Assembly (NCBI GenBank): GCA_945883755.1
Contig: CAMCXX010000001.1
Span: forward strand, 88,161-152,160
Length of the DNA: 64,000 nt
Direction: 5' to 3'
Origin: Bifidobacterium breve
GTDB taxonomy: Bacteria; Actinomycetota; Actinomycetes; Nanopelagicales; Nanopelagicaceae
Shown: one piece after another, positions 1-9,037 of the stretch
How the letters are laid out: each line of letters opens with the position of its first letter
How positions within the stretch are numbered: position 1 is the first letter of the stretch
Notes under the pieces: model-generated
Told to the model about the DNA's origin: nothing
The model's input: only the letters and a program-made list of their open reading frames with translations
The model's database searches: none
Position numbers and translations under genes: made by a program

Positions 1-2
1 CA

Positions 3-176
3 GCCCCAGCCTCGTTACATGAGCGATTAATCGAGCAGACCCAACAACTACATCAAGAGATGGCTATGCGCACAGAAACCACATATACCGAGAGCACTTA
101 CACAGAGATAACAGTGGATGGCCAAACTCAGATTGAAATTACTAGCAAAATCCGTAGAGAGTTTCCACGCGAATAA
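3..176 (+). CDS. C-terminal end of an unrecognised protein (5' truncated)
   Basis: Frame 3 is open from the first base of the window to a TAA at 174-176 and gives 57 residues ending in KIRREFPRE. The other two forward frames stop within the first 30 bases. The visible tail is hydrophilic and rich in Thr, Glu and Gln (ETTYTESTYTEIT), with no membrane segment or recognisable motif. The start lies outside the window. It ends only 25 bases before the thioesterase ORF, so the two may be cotranscribed. I do not recognise the family. Confidence 0.5.
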   Translation, partial: APASLHERLIEQTQQLHQEMAMRTETTYTESTYTEITVDGQTQIEITSKIRREFPRE

Positions 177-201
177 TTAATTAATCACTAATCTTGTGAT
201 T

Positions 202-627
202 ATGAAGGCTGAGCAGGTAATCGGTACGGTGGGTATGTCCACTATGACTATCCGACCAGGAGACACCTCTGTTGCGCAAGGTATTAATGATCTACCGGTA
301 GCTTCAACCAATAATATTTTAAGTTTGATGGAGAGCGCCTGCAGCGCCTGCATAATTGAATTTCTAGATTTTGGCGAGACAACAATTACTGAAAACTCTA
401 CTTTAAATTTTTTTGGTGCAGTTGGTGTTGGCTCCGAGATTCACGCTACCGCTCGCTGTTTGAGCTTTGATAGTAATTTATTAATTTTTGAGGTTGAAGT
501 GCATCAACATGCACGTTTGATCGCTAATGGTCAGGTAACAAGAAAGTTTGTCGAACGTGTTTCATTTATGGCTCGCGCCGCCGCCGAAACGATGGTGGCG
601 GAGCGACCACAAAGCTCTGTCTCTTAG
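202..627 (+). CDS. Hotdog-fold thioesterase, FlK-like
   Basis: This is a protein of about 141 residues with the layout of small hotdog acyl-CoA thioesterases related to fluoroacetyl-CoA thioesterase. It has an N-terminal strand, a VASTNNILSLMESA helix, a TITENSTLNFFGAVGVGSE strand and turn, then ARCLSFDSNLLIFEVEVHQ and a C-terminal GQVTRKFV strand. The family hydrolyses acyl-CoA thioesters, often as house-cleaning enzymes, and the substrate cannot be read from the sequence. The ORF track opens at a GTG (196), but the ATG two codons later is the simpler start. It is convergent with sodN, with an 8-base gap. Family assignment is good and the specific function is unknown. Confidence 0.7.
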   Translation: MKAEQVIGTVGMSTMTIRPGDTSVAQGINDLPVASTNNILSLMESACSACIIEFLDFGETTITENSTLNFFGAVGVGSEIHATARCLSFDSNLLIFEVEVHQHARLIANGQVTRKFVERVSFMARAAAETMVAERPQSSVS

Positions 628-635
628 TTTTTAAA

Positions 636-1046
636 CTACTTCTTTGTCGCCCAAAATACTTCGGCGATCTCATCAATCTTGGTAATTAATTTATCAGCAA
701 CTGCAACATCATTAGTGCCCTTGCTGCCACCAGCTCCGGCTAACTTGGTTGCTTCATTAAATAAAGCATGTAGTTGCGGGTAGCTTTCAAAGTGATTTGG
801 CTTGAAGTAATCAGTCCACAACACCCAAAGGTGGTGCTTAACTAACTCAGATCTCTCCTCTTTGATTGCAACTGCACGAGATTTAAAATCTGGATCACTA
901 CTTGCGGCGTACTTCTCCATACACGCCTTTACTGATAATGCCTCAATCTTTGCTTGCGCTGGATCGTAAACTCCACAAGGAAGATCACAATGTGCAAATG
1001 CAATCTGCTTGGGTTCAAAGCTTGAAGTAATGAACTTCTTGATCAT
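636..1046 (-). CDS. sodN: Nickel superoxide dismutase (SodN)
   Basis: It disproportionates superoxide to H2O2 and O2 at a nickel centre. The diagnostic nickel hook HCDLPCGVY starts at His19. In this family the propeptide is removed so that this His becomes residue 1 and, with Cys2 and Cys6, binds Ni. Here an 18-residue propeptide (MIKKFITSSF...) precedes it. The mature length of about 118 residues fits the family. The gene is divergent from a small S26-type peptidase (sodX) that would perform this cleavage, with only 47 bases between the start codons, so the two probably share a promoter region. NiSOD is typical of actinobacteria and aquatic bacteria that dispense with Fe/Mn SOD. Confidence 0.96.
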   Translation of the reverse strand: MIKKFITSSFEPKQIAFAHCDLPCGVYDPAQAKIEALSVKACMEKYAASSDPDFKSRAVAIKEERSELVKHHLWVLWTDYFKPNHFESYPQLHALFNEATKLAGAGGSKGTNDVAVADKLITKIDEIAEVFWATKK

Positions 1047-1093
1047 CTTTCCTCCATTTTTAAATTTTAACTAGTGGTGCGAGGATACTCGCC

Positions 1094-1420
1094 ATGTTGG
1101 GATTTAGCACGGTAAAGCTTTCCGGCTCCTCGATGTCACCCACCTTTTTGCCAGGTGATTGGTTACTTGTTAAAAAAATAGGTAGTAACTCACACCCGCT
1201 TAAGGTAGATACGGTTTGTTTAATCGCTGACCCAGAGCGAGCTGGCATAAAACTTTTAAAGCGAGTTAAGCGGGTGAGTAGCGAAGCGGGTAGATATATC
1301 TATTGGCTAGAGGGAGATAACCCAGCCAGCACCGATTCTCGTAAGTGGGGTTGGATTGCCGCCGATGCCATTACGGAAAAGCTTATTTTTAGATACCGAA
1401 ACGGGCCAAGCGCTTTATAA
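1094..1420 (+). CDS. sodX: Nickel-type superoxide dismutase maturation protease (SodX, S26 family)
   Basis: This 108-residue signal-peptidase-like protein has the S26 box SGSSMSPTFLPGDWLLV, with the catalytic Ser at about residue 13 just before SM. A downstream box, GIKLLKRV, carries the general-base Lys. There is no clear membrane anchor, unlike leader peptidases, which matches the soluble-type SodX proteases encoded beside sodN. It lies head-to-head with sodN. The established role of this family is removal of the SodN propeptide to expose the nickel-binding His. The identification combines motif and context. Confidence 0.92.
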   Translation: MLGFSTVKLSGSSMSPTFLPGDWLLVKKIGSNSHPLKVDTVCLIADPERAGIKLLKRVKRVSSEAGRYIYWLEGDNPASTDSRKWGWIAADAITEKLIFRYRNGPSAL

Positions 1421-1434
1421 AAACCGAGAGGTGA

Positions 1435-4400
1435 TTAGCGGGTAAAGGCTTCCATCATTAATGCGTGTTGTTCCTCTTCATGCAGATGATGATTTCCAGT
1501 GGCAGGACTTGCAGTTGCGCGGCGAGAAACACGACGCAGATTTCGACCATTTAACTCTTCATGGGATGGGAAGGTTTCTTGTGCAGTAGCTGAAACAAAT
1601 GGCCATGGTCCCTGATTTGCCGGTTCATCTTGTACCCAAAGCAATGTTGCTGATGGATGTTTTTTAATCTCGGCGATAATTTCATCAATTGGAAGTGGAT
1701 ATAGCTGCTCAATTCGCACAATTGCAGTTGAGCTTTCACCTAATTTTTCTCGCTCCGCGATTAAATCGTAGTAAACCTTGCCTGATGTGAAGATTAATCT
1801 CGACGCATTAATTACCTTTGAATCGGTAATCAATGGTTTAAATGTGCCATTTGTAAAATCTGCTAAGCCGCTAGCTGCAGCTTTAAGCCGCAACATAGAT
1901 TTTGGTTCAAAGACAATTAATGGACGGCGAGCTGGGTTTTTCATGTGCCAACGAAGTAGATGGAAGTACGAGGCTGGAGTTGATGGCTGAGCAACTGTCA
2001 TATTTTGTTCAGCAGAAAGTGTTAAGAAACGCTCGATTCGACCTGATGAGTGATCCGGTCCCTGTCCTTCATATCCATGAGGCAAAAGAAGTACTACAGA
2101 GGAGCGCTCGCCCCACTTTTGTAGAGAGGATGAGATGAACTCATCGATAATTGTTTGTGCACCATTAGCAAAATCACCGAACTGTGCCTCCCAAATTACT
2201 AAAGCATTCTCTCGTTCAACTGAGTAGCCGTACTCAAAGCCCATCACTGCATACTCCGATAGGAATGAGTCGTAAATATGGAATTGATTTGGATCTGAAA
2301 CTAATCCACGCAGTGGGAATAGATCGGCGCCCGTCTCTTTATCAACAACTACAGCATGGCGATTACTAAATGTGCCACGGCGAACATCTTGACCACTCAT
2401 GCGAATTGGATGTCCTTCTAATAGGAGTGAGCCAAATGCCAGCATCTCACCAGTTGCCCAATCAACTGTTGCCTCATCAAGCATCTCAACTCGTTTACTT
2501 AATTGCGGAAGTAACTTTGGATGAACAGTGAAACCAGCTGGGATTGTGGTTTGAGTTGCAACAATTTTTCGAAGTATTGGTTCACCAACTGATGTATTAA
2601 CAGTTTCTGGAGCTGACACAACCGGTGCCTTCCAATTTGGATCCTCTTCGGGCTGGGTGTTGTGAACCGATGCAAATACCGCATCTAATTGCTCCTGATA
2701 ATCTCGCAGAACCGCTTCAGCTTGATCAACTGTGATGTCACCGCGACCAATTAATGCTTCGGTGTAAAGCTTTCGAGTTGAGCGCTTAGCATCAACTAAT
2801 TTGTACATTAATGGTTGGGTAAAGCTTGGCTCATCACCCTCGTTGTGTCCACGGCGACGGTAGCAAATCAGGTCGATCACTACATCTTTTTTAAACTCTT
2901 GACGATAAGCAAAGGCAAGTCGAGCAATGCGAACACATGCCTCTGGATCATCACCATTTACATGAAATACCGGCGCACCAATCATCTTTGCAATATCGGT
3001 TGAGTAGGTTGAAGAACGAGCGGCATGTGGCGATGTAGTGAAGCCAACCTGGTTATTAATAATGATGTGAATTGTTCCGCCAGTGCGGTAACCCTTAAGG
3101 AGGGAGAGGGATAAAGTTTCAGAGACAACGCCCTGTCCCGCAAATGCAGCATCACCATGAAGCAGAATTGGCATAACCGGGAATGTGCTTTGTTCATCAA
3201 CAGTTAAATCACCAGCTGCAGCACGCAACTTATCCTGCTTGGCGCGAGTGATACCTTCTAATACTGGATTAACCGCTTCTAAGTGTGATGGATTTGCTGC
3301 CAGATAAACCTTGGTTGTTGCACCTGATTCAGCGGTGAAAACTCCCTTAGTACCTAAGTGGTACTTAACATCGCCTGAGCCGTGAACCTCATTGTCATGA
3401 TAATGTCCTTCAAACTCTTGAAAGATTTGTCCATATGATTTACCAGCGATATTTGCTAATACATTTAAGCGACCACGGTGTGGCATACCAATTGTGACCT
3501 CATTTAAACCAGCATCAGCGGCAGCGGAGATCGCAGCATCCAACATTGGAATTACAGATTCGCCACCTTCAAGAGAGAATCGCTTTTGGCCAACAAACTT
3601 GGTTTGTAAGAATGATTCAAAGGCCTCTGCGCTATTTAATTTTTTCAGAATTCGAAGTTGCTCTTCACGTGGCGTTGTAGGCGCACCCACCTCAACACGA
3701 TCTTGAATCCATCTTCGTTCAGCTGGCTCTGAGATATACATATACTCAACACCAACGGAGCGGCAGTATGAGTCACGAAGCACGCCAAGAATTCGGCGCA
3801 ACTTCATAAATGATTTTCCACCAAAGCCACCAGTGGCAAACTCTCGATCTAGATCCCAAAGGGTTAAGCCGTGATTTACGATATCTAAATCTGGGTGCGA
3901 GCGCTGTTTGTATGCCAGCGGATCAACATCTGCCATTAAATGACCAGTTGTTCGGTAAGCATCAATTAATTTTTGAACACGTGCCGTCTTATTAATCTCT
4001 TCATCTTTGCCAAATTGCTTATCCACAACCCAGCGAATTGGAACATATGGAATACGCAGCGCTTCAAAGATTTCATCATAAAACTGCTCTTCACCAAGCA
4101 AAATCTCATGAATTCTGCGCAGGAAGTCGCCAGATTGTGCACCTTGGATAATTCGATGATCGTAGGTACTAGTAAGTGTGACTACTTTGCTAATTGCTAG
4201 ATCTGCAAGCGTTTCTTCATTTGCGCCATGAAACTCTGCTGGGTAATCCATAGCACCAACACCAAGAATCATGCCTTGGCCTTGAACTAAGCGAGGGATG
4301 GAGTGAACTGTGCCAATTGTTCCTGGATTAGTTAATGACATTGAGGTTCCAGCAAAATCTTCAACTGTTAATGCGCCAGTACGTGCCTTACGAACCATCT

Positions 4401-5316
4401 CTTCATAAGCTGCCCAGAATTGACCAAAATCTAACTCTTCACAACCTTTAATTGAAGGAACAAGTAATTGACGAGAACCATCCGCCTTTGCCAAATCGAT
4501 CGCAATACCAAGATTTATATGTTCAGGGTGTGCAACCGCTGGCTTGCCATCTAATTGGGTAAAAAATGAGTTCATCTCTGGCATCGCTCGAGCCGCTTTA
4601 ATCATTGCGTAACCAATTAGATGAGTAAATGAAACCTTGCCACCACGGCCACGCTTTAAGTGGTTATTAATTACGGTGCGATTATCAATCATTAACTTTG
4701 CAGGTACTGCTCGAACTGAGGTTGCAGTTGGAACAGTTAATGAGGCCTCCATGCTTTGTACAACGCGAGCAGATACACCTCTTAATGGTTCAACAGTTGC
4801 AGCCCCAGGAGATACCAAGGTTGGAATTGGTTTAACAATTGGATCGGCAGGCTTTGCAGTAGATAATGCAATATCACTTGCAGTTGGTGCTAATTGTGAT
4901 GTTGGAAGTGCAGCTGGAGCAGTTGGCGCTACGGTTACAGCTGGCGCAGTTGGTACGACGGTTGCAACGGGTGCAACTGGAGCAACTGGTGCAGTTGGCA
5001 AGATGGTTGCCGCTGGTGTAACAGGTGAAGCAGGAGTTACTGTTTGCGAAAGTTGTTGTGATTTGGGAGTTGGCGGAACACCTCTTTGGTTTGTATTACC
5101 TTGGTTTGTATTACCTTGGTTTGAATTACTTTGGTTTGAATTACTTTGCGGAGGAGTGGATCCACCTTTGAAATCTGCAAAGAAATCCCACCAAGCTTTA
5201 TCAACTGATGCTGGATCTTGTTGGTAGCGCTCATACATCTCTTGAACTAGCCACTCATTTGGACCGAAGGTGCCACCAAAGTGATTAGCTGGTGTCTTGC
5301 CGCCGGCTGATGTCAC
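1435..5316 (-). CDS. kgd: Multifunctional 2-oxoglutarate decarboxylase/dehydrogenase E1-E2 fusion (Kgd/OdhA)
   Basis: This 1293-residue TCA-cycle enzyme is of the actinobacterial type. An N-terminal E1 segment (GPNEWLVQEMYERYQQDP) is followed by a long low-complexity linker of about residues 50-180. Next comes an E2-like succinyltransferase core without a lipoyl domain (TSMSLTNPGTIGTVHS, YDHRIIQGAQ with the catalytic His). The thiamine-diphosphate E1 domain follows (GMPHRGRLNVLANI, HGDAAFAGQG, NNQVGFTT). In relatives it converts 2-oxoglutarate to succinic semialdehyde or succinyl-CoA and is controlled by the FHA protein GarA/OdhI. The start is GTG at 5316 with an AAGGAG ribosome-binding site 7-8 bases upstream. 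The linker contains tandem Asn/Gln/Ser and Ala/Pro/Val/Thr repeats that vary little at the DNA level. Confidence 0.97.
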   Translation of the reverse strand: MTSAGGKTPANHFGGTFGPNEWLVQEMYERYQQDPASVDKAWWDFFADFKGGSTPPQSNSNQSNSNQGNTNQGNTNQRGVPPTPKSQQLSQTVTPASPVTPAATILPTAPVAPVAPVATVVPTAPAVTVAPTAPAALPTSQLAPTASDIALSTAKPADPIVKPIPTLVSPGAATVEPLRGVSARVVQSMEASLTVPTATSVRAVPAKLMIDNRTVINNHLKRGRGGKVSFTHLIGYAMIKAARAMPEMNSFFTQLDGKPAVAHPEHINLGIAIDLAKADGSRQLLVPSIKGCEELDFGQFWAAYEEMVRKARTGALTVEDFAGTSMSLTNPGTIGTVHSIPRLVQGQGMILGVGAMDYPAEFHGANEETLADLAISKVVTLTSTYDHRIIQGAQSGDFLRRIHEILLGEEQFYDEIFEALRIPYVPIRWVVDKQFGKDEEINKTARVQKLIDAYRTTGHLMADVDPLAYKQRSHPDLDIVNHGLTLWDLDREFATGGFGGKSFMKLRRILGVLRDSYCRSVGVEYMYISEPAERRWIQDRVEVGAPTTPREEQLRILKKLNSAEAFESFLQTKFVGQKRFSLEGGESVIPMLDAAISAAADAGLNEVTIGMPHRGRLNVLANIAGKSYGQIFQEFEGHYHDNEVHGSGDVKYHLGTKGVFTAESGATTKVYLAANPSHLEAVNPVLEGITRAKQDKLRAAAGDLTVDEQSTFPVMPILLHGDAAFAGQGVVSETLSLSLLKGYRTGGTIHIIINNQVGFTTSPHAARSSTYSTDIAKMIGAPVFHVNGDDPEACVRIARLAFAYRQEFKKDVVIDLICYRRRGHNEGDEPSFTQPLMYKLVDAKRSTRKLYTEALIGRGDITVDQAEAVLRDYQEQLDAVFASVHNTQPEEDPNWKAPVVSAPETVNTSVGEPILRKIVATQTTIPAGFTVHPKLLPQLSKRVEMLDEATVDWATGEMLAFGSLLLEGHPIRMSGQDVRRGTFSNRHAVVVDKETGADLFPLRGLVSDPNQFHIYDSFLSEYAVMGFEYGYSVERENALVIWEAQFGDFANGAQTIIDEFISSSLQKWGERSSVVLLLPHGYEGQGPDHSSGRIERFLTLSAEQNMTVAQPSTPASYFHLLRWHMKNPARRPLIVFEPKSMLRLKAAASGLADFTNGTFKPLITDSKVINASRLIFTSGKVYYDLIAEREKLGESSTAIVRIEQLYPLPIDEIIAEIKKHPSATLLWVQDEPANQGPWPFVSATAQETFPSHEELNGRNLRRVSRRATASPATGNHHLHEEEQHALMMEAFTR

Positions 5317-5524
5317 TTATTAACTCCTTCAAACTCGCTCGATCAAACTGGCTGTTATCCCAGGATTAAGGAAATTTACACTTCTTATCTTATCTCTTGA
5401 GTTAGTGCGTAAGAACCCTCAAAATTCACATAAGTAAGTGAGGACAGCCACCAAAATTACCCACCGCTTGCTTGAGTTGATTGGCCGAGTGGCGCAAATG
5501 CACTTCGACAGGCAGGGTTATCTC

Positions 5525-6244
5525 ATGAAATGGGCAATAGTTACCGGTGGCTCCCGTGGCCTTGGCTACGCCACCGCGCAAGGGTTAATTGCGCAAGGCA
5601 TTTCGGTTTACATCATAGGTAAGGATGCAGCCCGAGCTGCAGAGTCTGCGCAGAAATTAGGTTGTAAGTATCGTGCGGTAGATGTTGCAGATAGTAAAAA
5701 GTTTCGAGAGGTTTTACTTGACATTACCAATGAAGCAACTGCAGATGGATTTGGTCCATTAGATATTTTAGTTTTAGCTCATGGCGTAATGAGTGAGAAG
5801 GTGTCAAAGACTTTAAAAACTAATGATGATGAGTGGCGCCGAACTCTTTCAATTAATTTAGATGCTGTCTTCACTGCGATAAATCAATTAGCACCAGCAA
5901 TGGCCGAGGTACGAAATAACTCTCGCGTCATTGTTTACAGCGCATGCCTTGGCAGAATGTCAGGTCCTGGAACACATGGCGGCTTAGCTCCTTATCGAAT
6001 TAGCAAGGCTGGTGTTAATGCATTAGTAAAAAACCTCTCCTATGAAACTGGAAATGGCGCTCGTGGATTCTTAGTAGATGCGATCTGTCCAAACCATTCA
6101 CGAACAGATATGGGTGGACCAGATGCACCACGTTCAGCCGAAGAAGGAGCAGAAACTGCTATTTGGTTAGCAACGAGAGAGTTTGATCCGGCGGTAGATA
6201 AAACTGGTTTTCTTTGGGAGGATCGTCAGATAGTTGAGTGGTAA
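5525..6244 (+). CDS. Short-chain dehydrogenase/reductase (SDR family)
   Basis: This is a classical SDR of about 239 residues. The nucleotide-binding motif TGGSRGLG is at residues 7-14, with LVLAHG after strand 4, NLDAV, a catalytic Ser near 139 and the YxxxK pair YRISK at Tyr157/Lys161. The ORF track begins 29 codons earlier at a GTG. Those residues are not SDR-like and the ATG at 5525 puts the Rossmann fold at the usual N-terminal position. It stands alone between kgd (divergent) and a convergent small membrane protein. NAD(P)-dependent oxidoreductase is certain as a family, but the substrate is unknown. Confidence 0.88.
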   Translation: MKWAIVTGGSRGLGYATAQGLIAQGISVYIIGKDAARAAESAQKLGCKYRAVDVADSKKFREVLLDITNEATADGFGPLDILVLAHGVMSEKVSKTLKTNDDEWRRTLSINLDAVFTAINQLAPAMAEVRNNSRVIVYSACLGRMSGPGTHGGLAPYRISKAGVNALVKNLSYETGNGARGFLVDAICPNHSRTDMGGPDAPRSAEEGAETAIWLATREFDPAVDKTGFLWEDRQIVEW

Positions 6245-6271
6245 GTAATAAACAAACTCTTGAACTTTGAA

Positions 6272-6646
6272 TTATTCTTTGTATCCAAGCGCTGCTGAGA
6301 TCATTGTTACCAAAGCGAGTATTGCAAGCGGAATTCCAACTAGTAAAAAGTTTCCAGTAATCATGTAGTAGGCAACACCAAGTGCGATTAAATTAGCTAA
6401 CACGGCAGGAGCTCGTCCATATGACCGCCTCTGTTTAAAGCCAATAGCTGATACCCACAGACCTGCTGACCCCAACAAGCCAAAAACTATTTCTGCCCCT
6501 AGGGCGTTTGGCAGTGAGACGGTTGAGAAGAGTGGTGCGATTATCAGATACGAGGTGGCCAGCAAAATAATGATCGCCTCAAACTTCAAGAGATAAATCG
6601 CCCGAACTCTGGATTTTTCGAGGGCTAGCACACTTCTCCAATTCAT
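6272..6646 (-). CDS. Small four-helix membrane protein, unknown function
   Basis: This 124-residue protein has about four hydrophobic segments: roughly residues 22-42, 50-68, 82-97 and 100-120. They are separated by short basic loops (KQRRSYGRAP). No enzyme motif is visible. It is convergent with the SDR gene (27-base gap) and divergent from the degenerate GGDEF-like gene (27 bases between starts). I do not recognise the family. Real coding is supported by the start context and the long amphipathic/hydrophobic pattern. Confidence 0.65.
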   Translation of the reverse strand: MNWRSVLALEKSRVRAIYLLKFEAIIILLATSYLIIAPLFSTVSLPNALGAEIVFGLLGSAGLWVSAIGFKQRRSYGRAPAVLANLIALGVAYYMITGNFLLVGIPLAILALVTMISAALGYKE

Positions 6647-6673
6647 GTTTGCATATTACCCTGTTTCTTAATC

Positions 6674-7141
6674 ATGGAGATAACCCCAAAACTACTTGCC
6701 GAAATCTACTTTGAAAATGATGGCGAGATTGATCTGCTCACTGGTGCAATAGCGCCAAATAGACTTAATCAAATTATTGAAAGAGAGGTGAATCTAAGTA
6801 AGAGAAATTCAGAAAATTTAACAATTATCTCAGTCAATTTAGATTTTAATTCAATCACATCCATTGGGATTCAGGAACAAGTTTTAGAAATAGAATCACA
6901 ATTAATCCAGATTCACTTTCAGATTAAGAGATTGCTGAGAGAGGTTGATTGCATAGGAAGAGTTTCAACTCATGGTTTTTGGGTTTTTATTAAAGTAAAA
7001 ACAAGCTCTGATTCATCTAAGTTAGTTGATCGAATCAAAGAAAAAGCGCCCAGCAACTTAATAATTTCGGTAATTGATTACACCCTAGGTGAATCTCAGC
7101 TTCAGTGGTATGAAAAGATAGATAAAGAGCATTTTCAATAG
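6674..7141 (+). CDS. Degenerate GGDEF-like domain protein
   Basis: This 155-residue protein follows the skeleton of a diguanylate cyclase domain: DLLTGAIAPNRL (usual D-x-LTG-x-x-NR), then TIISVNLDF (metal-binding Asp strand), then LLREVDCIGRVSTHGFWVFI. The GG(D/E)EF signature is replaced by STHGFW, so synthesis of c-di-GMP is not expected. No sensor domain or membrane helix is present. It lies just upstream of the Tad locus, separated by 193 bases, so it may be a regulator of pilus assembly, but that is inference from position only. The fold assignment is tentative. Confidence 0.55.
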   Translation: MEITPKLLAEIYFENDGEIDLLTGAIAPNRLNQIIEREVNLSKRNSENLTIISVNLDFNSITSIGIQEQVLEIESQLIQIHFQIKRLLREVDCIGRVSTHGFWVFIKVKTSSDSSKLVDRIKEKAPSNLIISVIDYTLGESQLQWYEKIDKEHFQ

Positions 7142-7340
7142 AGTTTCATCCCGTACCGTAAATTTATTTTTAACAAACCCAAGTTTTAATAAATCTACGC
7201 CTTAATCAAATCAAGTTATAACCATCGAAGTTGAACAATAAATATCACGATAAGTGAGTTTATAAACTCGTACCGTTAGGGTTTTTATTGCACCTTCCAC
7301 AGTTGAAACTAACTTCACTGCATCATCACGAGAAGTGCTT

Positions 7341-8372
7341 ATGATCCTCGATATGCAGAAATTATCCGCATTTGGCTACCTACAACCATTAATGGATGAC
7401 CCTGAGATTGAAGAGGTCTGGATTAACTCACCAAATCGCATCTTTGTCGCAACCAAAGGAAAGAGCCAGCTGACTAATTTAGTTTTGCAAGAGAGTGATA
7501 TTCGAGATCTTGTGGAAAGATTATTGATTTGGGGAGGGCGTCGATTAGATGTAACTAACCCATTTGTAGATGCTCGATTGCCTGATGGCAGCAGATTACA
7601 TGCTGCTATTCCAGAGGTTACGGCAACGCATTGGGCGGTAAATATCAGAAAACATTTAATGCAAGGCAGTTCATTACAAGATTTAGTAGCTTTGAATTCT
7701 TTAAGTAATGAAATAGCAGAGAAGTTAACTTTTGCGGTAGAACAAGGTTTAAATATATTAATTAGTGGCGGAACCCAGGCAGGTAAAACAACCATTCTCA
7801 ATGCTTGCGCTAGCGCTATCCCAGTCGATCAACGGGTAATTAGTATTGAAGAGGTGTTTGAGTTAAAGCCAAAACTTCCAGATTGGATTGCATTACAAAC
7901 TAGAACCTCCAACCTTGAAGGAGAAGGAGAGATCACCCTGCGTCGTTTAATAAAAGAGGCGTTACGGATGAGACCTTCAAGGTTAATTGTCGGAGAGGTT
8001 CGCGAGGCTGAAGCACTTGATCTACTAATTGCGTTGAACTCTGGTTTACCGGGAATGGCAACCATTCACGCAAACTCAGCCCGTTCCGCTATACAAAAAC
8101 TTCAACTTCTCCCACTACTAGCTGGCGAGAACATCACCCAAGCATTTATAAACCCAGCAATAAGTACAAGCATAGATTTGATTGTTCAATGCAATATGGA
8201 TTTAACTGGAAATCGAAGAGTTACTGAAATTGCGGCTGTCACCGGTCGAGTTGAAATGAATCAAGTGGAGGTAGATTCAATTTACAAATGGAATGGCAAA
8301 GAGTACATATCTGGATTATCTAGCATTGAAAGTTTGTTTAAAATTAAAAGAAATATGACTGAAGCAAAATGA
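7341..8372 (+). CDS. tadA: Tad/Flp pilus assembly ATPase TadA (CpaF family)
   Basis: This secretion ATPase powers Flp pilus assembly. It has Walker A ISGGTQAGKTT at about residues 143-153 of the ORF, an Asp-box-like VISIEEVFEL and Walker B LIVGEVREAEALDLL. The His-box region GMATIHANS is typical of type II/IV secretion ATPases. At about 343 residues it is slightly shorter than many CpaF proteins and lacks a long N-terminal extension. The ORF opens at a GTG (7335), but the ATG at 7341 has GAGAAG upstream. It starts the Tad operon and overlaps tadB by ATGA. Confidence 0.93.
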   Translation: MILDMQKLSAFGYLQPLMDDPEIEEVWINSPNRIFVATKGKSQLTNLVLQESDIRDLVERLLIWGGRRLDVTNPFVDARLPDGSRLHAAIPEVTATHWAVNIRKHLMQGSSLQDLVALNSLSNEIAEKLTFAVEQGLNILISGGTQAGKTTILNACASAIPVDQRVISIEEVFELKPKLPDWIALQTRTSNLEGEGEITLRRLIKEALRMRPSRLIVGEVREAEALDLLIALNSGLPGMATIHANSARSAIQKLQLLPLLAGENITQAFINPAISTSIDLIVQCNMDLTGNRRVTEIAAVTGRVEMNQVEVDSIYKWNGKEYISGLSSIESLFKIKRNMTEAK

Positions 8373-9037
8373 GGTTTGCCACCTACCTAACAATATTAAT
8401 GATGCTCATCTTTTCTGCCGTTCTCTTAAGGGTCAGATTAAAACAAGAGGCATTAATTCGAGCCAGAAACAACGCCTTACCAGAGGTAATTGAACTCATA
8501 ATCTCTGGTTTGCAATCTGGCATGTCAATATCTGAGACCCTTGAGAGCTTAGGAAATGTTGGTCCAAAGTGTGTGCAAATAGATTTTAAAAGATTTGCTA
8601 CAAACATGAGAGAAGGCGGTGATTTTCAATTAGAGATTGAGAGCCTAAAAGATCAATTCAACGATGCAAATGCTGATCAATTATTTGAAACCTTGATATA
8701 TGCAAATGCATTCGGTGGCAGAAACACAATAAAAATTCTGCACGAGCTAGCTGATTTTTTGACTGAAGATATTGCGATTCGATCTGAAATTATGGCTAGA
8801 TTTGGCTGGATTAAAAACTCTGCTATTTTGGCTGCGATTGCACCTTGGCTATTACTACTAATCCTGCGAACTCAGGAGAGTGCGCGAATTGCTTATCAGC
8901 AGAGCACTGGCCAAATATTTCTTCTAACCGGGGTTTTCACTTCGGTAATTGCTTACTTTTGGATGCAAAAGATTGCCCAACTACCTAAATCTAAGCGACT
9001 CTTTGTGATAGATAAAAACAGAGTGAAAGCGCTATGA
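8369..9037 (+). CDS. tadB: Tad pilus inner-membrane platform protein TadB-like
   Basis: This 222-residue T2SS-F-like membrane protein has an N-terminal helix (residues 5-20), a cytoplasmic helical segment ARNNALPEVIELIISGLQSGMSISETLES typical of the GspF/TadB domain, and two C-terminal hydrophobic segments near 145-165 and 175-195. It overlaps tadA and tadC through ATGA junctions, implying translational coupling. It is shorter than proteobacterial TadB, as is usual in actinobacterial Tad loci. It forms the platform with TadC. Confidence 0.85.
   Translation: MRFATYLTILMMLIFSAVLLRVRLKQEALIRARNNALPEVIELIISGLQSGMSISETLESLGNVGPKCVQIDFKRFATNMREGGDFQLEIESLKDQFNDANADQLFETLIYANAFGGRNTIKILHELADFLTEDIAIRSEIMARFGWIKNSAILAAIAPWLLLLILRTQESARIAYQQSTGQIFLLTGVFTSVIAYFWMQKIAQLPKSKRLFVIDKNRVKAL

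Noticed and set aside
4637-5227. 196-residue plus-strand ORF rich in Gly/Ala/Val (collagen-like appearance)
   Set aside because: It is the antisense shadow of the Ala/Pro/Thr/Val linker of Kgd, and the repeats in one frame produce repeats in the other.
5470-5524. tRNA-Leu/Ser-like start (TTGGCCGAGTGGCGCAAATG) upstream of the SDR gene
   Set aside because: Only the D-arm-like bases match. No anticodon stem, T-arm or acceptor pairing can be drawn, so it is not a tRNA or a clear relic.
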